Source: Paraconiothyrium sp. Pb-2020
Taxonomy: Eukaryota; Ascomycota; Dothideomycetes; Pleosporales; Didymosphaeriaceae
DNA length: 64,000 bases
Direction: 5' to 3'
Assembly: GCA_022419385.1 (NCBI GenBank)
Contig: JAJUBI010000002.1
Span: 2,170,001-2,234,000, forward strand
The position numbers and the translations under genes are program-made. Each line of letters begins with the position of its first letter. The stretch's first letter is position 1. The notes below the pieces were generated by a model that was given only the letters and a program-made list of their open reading frames with translations, searched no databases and was not told where the DNA came from. Positions 57,779-64,000 of this stretch are shown here, piece by piece.

Positions 57779-59902
57779 GTCTTGCGGTGCTATTAGCTTC
57801 TACTCTATAAGCCTTTAGAATGCTCTTACTAGCTTAGCTCCCTACCTAGTGGCGTTCTAGTTTTTTAATTACTCTTGTGTCTTATTGTAGATGCCTTCGC
57901 AGTGGTATTATTTATAGAGAGGATAGTTTGTCCTAAGTTGTCTTAATACTATTCTAAAGGGGTTATATGGTATCCCCTTTCTTTATAGGTATCTTTTTTT
58001 TAACCTTACTTCTAAGGTACTATAAGGGCATCCTACTATAGCCCTCCTCTAACGCCTTTCTGCAGTAAGTATCTAGATATATTTGAATTCCTTGTCTTTT
58101 TCTTTATAGTCTTTACAACCTATTATTATGCATTCCTAGTGTAATATAAACTTATAGTTTAGATCTAGGTAGTCTGCTGCTGCAGATTCCTTCTTACTAA
58201 GGTACCCTAGACATTCTAACCGTTCACAATCTATCTATTCCTGGGTTCCTATATAGTCTATATCTTTTCTTATAGGGCACGTATCTGCGCACTTATACTG
58301 TAGGGTTTTATTATGTTATTTTAGGCCCTGTGGCTAGCTTCCTGTTAGATACTTTTGCCTCTAATAAATAGGACAACTGTTTATATAATATGTTTTCTAA
58401 GATAAGGGCCCATAGTTCTTTTCCTATATATTAAACTAATGGATGTGGTATTCCCTACTTCAGCACTTATTTTTACTTAGTTAGAAGTATTCCCTATCCC
58501 TAGGGTTCTTCTGTACTACGTTCCTTTAGTCTTAGTAGTAGGTATAATCTATTGTATAGCATTGCCAAAACTTAGTCCTTATGTGATTGTCCTTAATTCT
58601 AAGCTGCTAAGTTAGGTTATATGTTTTTCTCTATTAGGCTACTGCCTATTTGTACATCTAATGTGCGTCTGGTCTAATAATTCGGATTTTTCTGTAATAA
58701 TCCCAGGCTTGGTGTATAGGTTCCCTATAGACCTAGTATTTTCTTTTAGTTACTTTATATACTACTGTCCTGCTTAATACCTCCGGATAGCTGTTTTTGT
58801 TTACCCCTTTACAGGGATCTGTGAGCTCTATTTGTGGAGATTCTACCTTAGTGTCTAGTATTATATTATTATCCTAAATTTCACCTAATTCGGGTGTTTT
58901 AGGGTGTAGCGTTACTATTACTACCCTAATAATCTGGGCTCTTCTTCCTTAGACTATCTTCTTTAGGCACTCTTTCTTAAAGTGCCCTTATTTACTATAG
59001 GCTAAATAGGCTTTTTTCTAAAAGTGTTATTATTAGATTTTATTTTATTTCTTCTATTATAGGGTTTGCTCTTTCTTTTCTTAAGCTTTATCCCCTATAA
59101 TAATATTTCTATCCTTATCTTACCTATCTCCTTATTAGGTTTTTTTTAAGTTTGCCTTTTATTCTATAACTAGCTTCCCTAGTTCTTTCTTTTCCAGGTG
59201 TTGTTCGTACAGGCGTCGGTCCACTTTAACTAATAATTTAATTAAGTCTTTAAGACTTTTAGCTTTTCTGTAGTATACTAGCTTGTCCTTTACAGTCTCC
59301 TTAAGCCTGTTATAGAAGGCTACTTGTAGTAGGGCGTTGTCCTACGCGATTTAGGCTTATAATTTGCAGAATTTGGCTATGTATTTACTGGCTAAGCTTT
59401 TCTATTTAAGGCGCTGAATTAACCTCTCTGCTTATTATTTCTTATCTACATTGCTAAATATAATTTTAATTTGTTTCTTAAATCCTTCCTAGGACCTAAA
59501 AACCTTGGTAGTTTCTTTCTCCTATTTATTAGGTCTAGTCTTATATGCCAGAAAGTTATCTATTAAGGGTCTTATCTATTAAGCAGCTTTACCCTTTATA
59601 TATAATTTAGTAGCTAGTATCTTAGCGTAGTTGTTGCTGAAGGTGTTAGAATTATACTAGCAGTATAGGTCTATGTTAGTAAGAAAGGTCTTAAGGTTTA
59701 CCTTTTCTCTGTTATACAGCTCTAGTACTTTAAACTATATCTTAGCTAGTATAACTGTTAGGGTAGAAGGTACTGTTAATACCTCTACTATGGCCCGGAG
59801 TTCCTATATTTCTGCCGCCTGAGCAGCTAGTAGCGCTGCTAAATTAGTTACTAGCCTAGAAGCTGTGCTTTCTATTAGGGCCCTTAACCTAGTTGAGTTT
59901 AT
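57748..59902 (-). pseudogene. gag: F1-4 gag with Cys-pair module
   Basis: Minus-strand gag. Start near 59902 by collinearity with 9086 in F1-2; zinc knuckle at 58967-59026; Cys-pair extension about 58115-58561. Length and order equal those of F1-2, so the extension belongs to the family and is not an accident of one copy. Interrupted by RIP-type stops. Confidence 0.82.
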
Positions 59903-59941
59903 AGGTGTTGCTATAACGTCTTAAACGTAGGGTAGTTAAAG

Positions 59942-60436
59942 TGTTATAAGGGGGTTCTACGTACCTAACCTAGGCCTACCTTGTAGGTATTCTGTAATTA
60001 AGAGCGGATAGGCAATAAAGGATATAAGAATATTCTAACCCTGCTATAGAAAGTAAGGTAATAATTATATAAGAAGACTAATAGATCTTGTATAGAAGAT
60101 GTACTTTAATTTTAACTATAGAAGAATTAACTATAAAGAATATAAAAGATACTAAAGTCCCTCTAGACTATATACTATTCTTTATTATTCTTACAATCCC
60201 TTGCTTTACTGTGTTCTAGGGGATTATATCCCCTTAGCAGGAGCATCTTAAGTAATCCTGCTAAGCTGGCTTACTCCTAGGATCTTACTCTCTTAGTAGG
60301 ATCCTAGTTACGTAACGCCTTAGCTAATTGGCCCTGCCGGCTAGCGTCCATCCTCTAGTTAGTAATAAAGGTGTTGCTGATATCCTATGTATAATTATTC
60401 CCCTTTACTAGGTCTTAATTTGTCGTGATTGTAACA
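59942..60436 (-). repeat. F1-4 5' LTR
   Basis: 495 bp from TGTTATAAGGGGG to GTGATTGTAACA. It is followed by TSD CATGC. Confidence 0.95.
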
Positions 60437-60441
60437 CATGC

Positions 60442-62290
60442 TTGCTCTAGTAGGATCTAGAAATAGACAAAAAACACCTATATAGCTATTACTTTTAAAA
60501 AATATAAAAAGCTAAACTTAACTATAATATTTATAATAAAGAAATGTTAGTAATAGTTAAAGTGTTTAAAGAATAGAAAACTTACCTCTAAGAAGTAAAA
60601 TACTAAACGCTAGTCTTTTTAGACTATAAGAACTTAACAGGATTTATAATAAATAAGGCCCTTATACCCTAGTAAGTAAGATAGGCATAGACCCTGTTAA
60701 TATATAATTTTAAGATTATACACACCTAAGGAATAGAAAACCTTTAGGCAGACGCCTTAAGCAGAAGACCTAACTTATAAGGAAAAGCTAAAGTATTAGG
60801 GGCCCTACTTTAATTTAATAAAGACGGTACTATTATCTACAATATACTAAAGCTAGTAGTAATAATAGAAACCTAGACTAGCACATAGCATAACTAGATT
60901 AAAAAAGAAATAGTAATTAGTAATAAGAATATAAGCTACCTACCTATAGAAACAAAATATAAGAATAATATCTATAAGGTCTTTAATAGAATTTTTGTTC
61001 CTGCCAAGATTTAATATAAATTTGTAAGATAATTCCACGAGGCACCGGCATACAGCTACTAGGGAATTAAATAAATAATAGAATAACTAATAAGGGACTA
61101 CTACTTCCCTTAAGCCTAATAAATAGTTATAGAAGTCTTACGCGACTATGCTAACTACCACTAAAATAAACTAAATAGGCACATGCTGTATAGACAACTA
61201 CAACCTATAAAAGTCTCTAATTAACTATAGGGTATAGTTATGATAGACTTTATTACAGAACTACTAAAATTTAAGGACCCAGACAATAAGGTAGAATATA
61301 ATAGAATTATAGTTGTTATTAATAAAGCAACTAAGTACGCATACTTCTTACTATATAAAGAGGTTAGTAAGGTAGAGTACGTAGCTTTCTACTTTACTTT
61401 TATAGTAATAGTATAATATAGAGCTCTAGATAAAATTATTATAGATAGAGATGTTTACTTTATATCTAAGTTCTAGTAAATAGTATTTGCCCTTATAGGT
61501 ATTAAGTATAGCATGTTAATAGCCTATTATTTATAAATAAATAGGTAGACGGAATAAATAAACTAGATAGTAGAATAGTTTCTTAGGTGTTACCTAAACT
61601 ATTAATAGAATAACTAGGTAGAGTTACTCTCTATAGCATAACTAGCCTATAACAGCTTATAATATAGCACTACTAGAGTTTCACTGTTCTTTATAAACTA
61701 CGGATTCAACCTAGTAGCCTACTAAATACCTAGAACTATAAGGTCTTAGAGCACAGATAGAGAATAATAGGCTAAGAAAATTATGTAAATTTATAGCTAA
61801 CTCTAGCAAGACGCTATATTTCTATAAGGAAAAATAGAAAAATACTATAATCTTAAGCATAAGCCTACGCCTATACTAGAGAAGGGAGAGAAAGTCTAGC
61901 TACTATAAAAAAATATTGCTAGTAAATAACTATTAAATAAACTAAACTACCTAAAAATTAGACTATACAAGGTCTTAGAATAAATTACCCTAGTTTTGTT
62001 TAAACTACAACTCCTAAATAGTATAAAAATATACCTAGTATTCTACATGGCTCTCTTAGAGAAGGCACTATAGGATGTAGAACCTATAGTTTATAAAGTA
62101 GATATATATAAAGAATAGTAAGAAGAATGGGAAGTGGTAAGTATTAATAGACACTAACTAATAAATAGTTAGAATTACTATAAGGTTAAATAGTAAGGAC
62201 GCGACAAGAAGGGAAACCTATAAAATAATACCTAGAAACTAGAAAGTAACCTTAACTGCCCTAAGAAGTTAAAAGAATTTTAGTTAAACT
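60442..62290 (+). pseudogene. pol: F2-3 pol, RNase H to chromodomain
   Basis: Continuation after F1-4. RNase H to about 60780; integrase zinc-binding region about 61080-61200; integrase core from 61239. The catalytic triad is intact: Asp 61246-61248, Asp 61444-61446 and Glu 61552-61554, with D-X35-E spacing. The integrase C-terminal KGEKVxLL block is near 61885. A chromodomain occupies about 62140-62285, with KLESNLNCPKKLKEF near its end and Trp codons changed to stops. Frame is held over about 1.2 kb from the core onwards, broken only by TAG/TAA. Confidence 0.87.
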
Positions 62291-62990
62291 AATCTCTTAA
62301 AGAAAGCCTAAAGACATTAGACTAAAAGCTAGACTACCTTATAGTAAACTATAAAGATTACTACTATTAGAGAAGGTGTAAGTAGTATCTTAAGAAACTA
62401 CTTTATCCTCCTTAGAACTATTTTATAGGCTAGCAGCCCTTAGTTTTACTTTTTTCTAATCTAGCTCAGCCTTAAGAAATGCTAACTATTAATTCTTCTA
62501 CTTATTAAGAAGTTCCTTCTGCTTCTAAAGTTATAATATCTTAGCTTAGGCTATAGCTAGGGTATCTAGAATTACTTTTTAAGCCCTCTTAGCCTTAGCC
62601 AGTTTAGCTTAAATTTTGGCTTAGGAGTGACTAGTATTGCGTACTAAGAATAATTAGTTCTAAAGAAGAAATTATAACTAACTATATACTTTTAGTAATA
62701 GATACGCCATTAACATTGTAAGAACCTTAAATATTAGAATAAATATAGGCTTTATAAGCAGAACGCCTAGGCATATTATATAGTAAAAGTATATAAGGAA
62801 TTTTAAGCCTATTGTAATAAGAATAAGGCATGGCTAGAAATCTATAATAATCTATTTTATTAGTAAGAGCAAGTTGTTTGTTGGTCTTATAAGAAGGTAT
62901 AAAGGGTGATAATGAACTACTATATAATAGGGCTTACCCTGCTAATATAGTATAACCCCTGCAACAGATAAATCTTTAGGCTAAAGATAT
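62291..62990 (+). other. F2-3 3' region after the chromodomain
   Basis: Begins with a Lys/Arg-rich stretch (RRCKQYLKK-like, near 62370), perhaps a nuclear-localisation tail of the integrase. A sense-strand frame around 62735-62920 reads AYYIVKVYKEF and NKAWLEIYNNLFY and could be coding. The antisense frame at about 62470-62650 is Ala/Lys/Gln-rich. Neither was assigned to a family. Confidence 0.35.
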
Positions 62991-63005
62991 AGAAGGGGGA
63001 GATAG
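62991..63005 (+). promoter_or_regulatory. F2-3 polypurine tract
   Basis: AGAAGGGGGAGATAG abuts the 3' LTR, the expected primer site for plus-strand synthesis. Confidence 0.82.
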
Positions 63006-63468
63006 TGTTATAGCTGCTATACTATAATAAAATTATAGAAACTAACGTAATAATAGCAGTAACTAGTTAGATTATAAGGATAAGTATTATAACTATAGGT
63101 TAGATGCTGAGCATAATATAAATATGTAATTAAGGTTATATAATTAGATCTATAAATCTGTAGGATAGAGCTATAGAGCCTAGATCTATAGGATCTGTAT
63201 ACAGAGCCTATAGAGCCTAGGTTAGATAGTAGTATATAGAGATAACGGATTACTGCTAGTAATCCCTTATTATTAATCTATAATATAGTTTGCTGTATCT
63301 AGTTTTCTTATAGAAGATTACCTTTAAGTCTTTAGCAATATATTCTTATTATAGTAATTAATTAATATTTACCTATATGTAACTTATATAACCCTGCACG
63401 CTACTTATCTCTTACTAGAACCCTAACTAGGCCACGGCTTACTGCAGTGTTAAGAAGGCCCTATTATA
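63006..63468 (+). repeat. F2-3 3' LTR
   Basis: 463 bp. The start is mutated to TGTTATAGCTGCTATACTAT and the end is GGCCCTATTATA. It is followed by TSD AAGAG. It is more mutated in its first 60 bp than the 5' LTR. Confidence 0.95.
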
Positions 63469-63473
63469 AAGAG

Positions 63474-64000
63474 ACTACTACTTTCTTTAAGCCTAATAAA
63501 TAGTTATAGAAGTCTTATATAACTACAATAACTACTACTAAAATAAACTAAATAGGCACATGCTGTACAGACAACTATAACCTATAGAAGTTTTTAATTA
63601 ACTATAGGGTATAGTTATAATAGACTTTATTATAGGACTACTAAAATTTAAGAACCTAGATAATAAGATAGAATATAATAAAATTATAGTTATTATTAAT
63701 AAAGTAACTAAGTACGTATACTTCTTACTATATAAAGAGGTTAGTAAAGTAGAGTATATAGCTTTCTACTTTACTTCTATAGTAATAGTATAATATAGAG
63801 CTCCGGACAAAATTATTATAGATAGAGATATTTACTTTATATCTAAATTCTAGTAAATAGTATTTACCCTTATAGATATTAAGTATAGTATATTAACAGC
63901 CTATTATCTATAAATAGATAGGCAGATAGAATAAATAAACTAGATAGTAGAATAGTTTTTTAGGTGTTATCTAAACTATTAATAGAATAACTAGGTAGAG
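63474..64000 (+). pseudogene. pol: F2-2 pol, integrase (truncated by the window)
   Basis: Resumption of F2-2 after F2-3, with integrase zinc-binding region and core aligned to 61094-61620 of F2-3. The first catalytic Asp is kept in the IDFI-like block near 63622. The sequence leaves the window within the core. Confidence 0.85.

Larger units (their letters stand above)
53163..60436 (-). mobile_element. F1-4: complete chromovirus, least mutated F1 copy
   Basis: 7274 bp, minus orientation, with two 495 bp LTRs and perfect TSD CATGC (53158-53162 and 60437-60441). Collinear with F1-2 and F1-3. It keeps the most CpA/TpG, CpG and Trp codons of the F1 copies, in line with being an innermost, late insertion (F2-2, then F2-3, then F1-4). 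Confidence 0.95.
49104..63468 (+). mobile_element. F2-3: chromovirus split by F1-4
   Basis: Plus-oriented element with two 463 bp LTRs and a perfect TSD AAGAG (49099-49103 and 63469-63473). It inserted in the integrase region of F2-2, an older copy of the same family in the same orientation. F1-4 (53163-60436) sits in its RNase H region; without it the element is about 7.09 kb. It is the least mutated F2 copy. Confidence 0.95.
44425..64000 (+). mobile_element. F2-2: chromovirus split by F2-3, runs off the window
   Basis: Plus-oriented F2 copy: 5' LTR 44425-44887, gag and pol to 49103, then F2-3 (49104-63468), then integrase from 63474 to the window end. The 3' LTR is not in view. This is an old copy, with single-base indels and dense stops in RT. 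Confidence 0.92.

Overview
This 64 kb window has no intact gene. It is an AT-rich block of nested, decayed transposable elements of the kind found in AT-rich isochores, centromeric or subtelomeric regions, or accessory chromosomes of filamentous ascomycetes (Pezizomycotina). Two things point there. TpA is very abundant and CpA/TpG are scarce, with TAG/TAA stops where related copies keep CAG, CAA or TGG. That is the footprint of repeat-induced point mutation (RIP, C to T in CpA). The recognisable coding remnants are chromodomain-bearing Ty3/gypsy retrotransposons (chromoviruses) and a hAT transposase. I cannot name the species. I saw no rRNA, tRNA, CRISPR array or host gene.

Four LTR families are present; the names are mine. 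F1 (LTR about 495 bp, full length about 7.27 kb) has four copies: F1-1 (4924-43526, minus, opened by later insertions), F1-2 (8552-15830, plus), F1-3 (18685-25960, minus) and F1-4 (53163-60436, minus). F2 (LTR about 460 bp, about 7.08 kb) has three: F2-1 (31187-38704, minus), F2-2 (44425 to beyond the window end, plus) and F2-3 (49104-63468, plus). F4 (LTR 177 bp) has one copy (27429-43436, minus). F3 is seen only as two solo LTRs (28172-28602 and 32785-33242). Smaller elements are two copies of an unclassified 780-790 bp element H, a 283 bp hAT-type MITE at 3757-4039 with a probable second copy at 43766-44201, and a hAT transposase remnant near 3000-3500.

Most junctions are fixed by matching target-site duplications (TSDs), so insertion order can be read. 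Left nest: element H1 was split by F1-1 (TSD CTTAT). F1-1 then received H2 (7-bp TSD), F1-2 (TCCTA), F1-3 (CTAAC) and, inside its 5' LTR, F4. F4 received a solo F3 LTR (GACTA) and F2-1 (TGCCT). F2-1 received another solo F3 LTR. That is five levels deep. Right nest: F2-2 was split by F2-3 (AAGAG), which was split by F1-4 (CATGC). Removing nested DNA leaves F1-1 at about 7.23 kb, F2-1 at about 7.06 kb and F2-3 at about 7.09 kb, so the segments fit together.

Layout: 1-4302 is older AT-rich sequence with the hAT remnant and MITE; 4303-43691 is the left nest; 43692-44424 holds the second MITE copy with two hexamer arrays and a short repeat also found at 1648-1762; 44425-64000 is the right nest. 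All gag and pol genes are dead: every copy carries many in-frame stops, and the reverse transcriptase YLDD box reads YLDN or YLNN in all F1 and F2 copies. Two features of F1 stand out: six in-frame paired-cysteine motifs between the Gag zinc knuckle and the protease, and a reading frame of nearly 200 codons on the opposite strand between pol and the 3' LTR.
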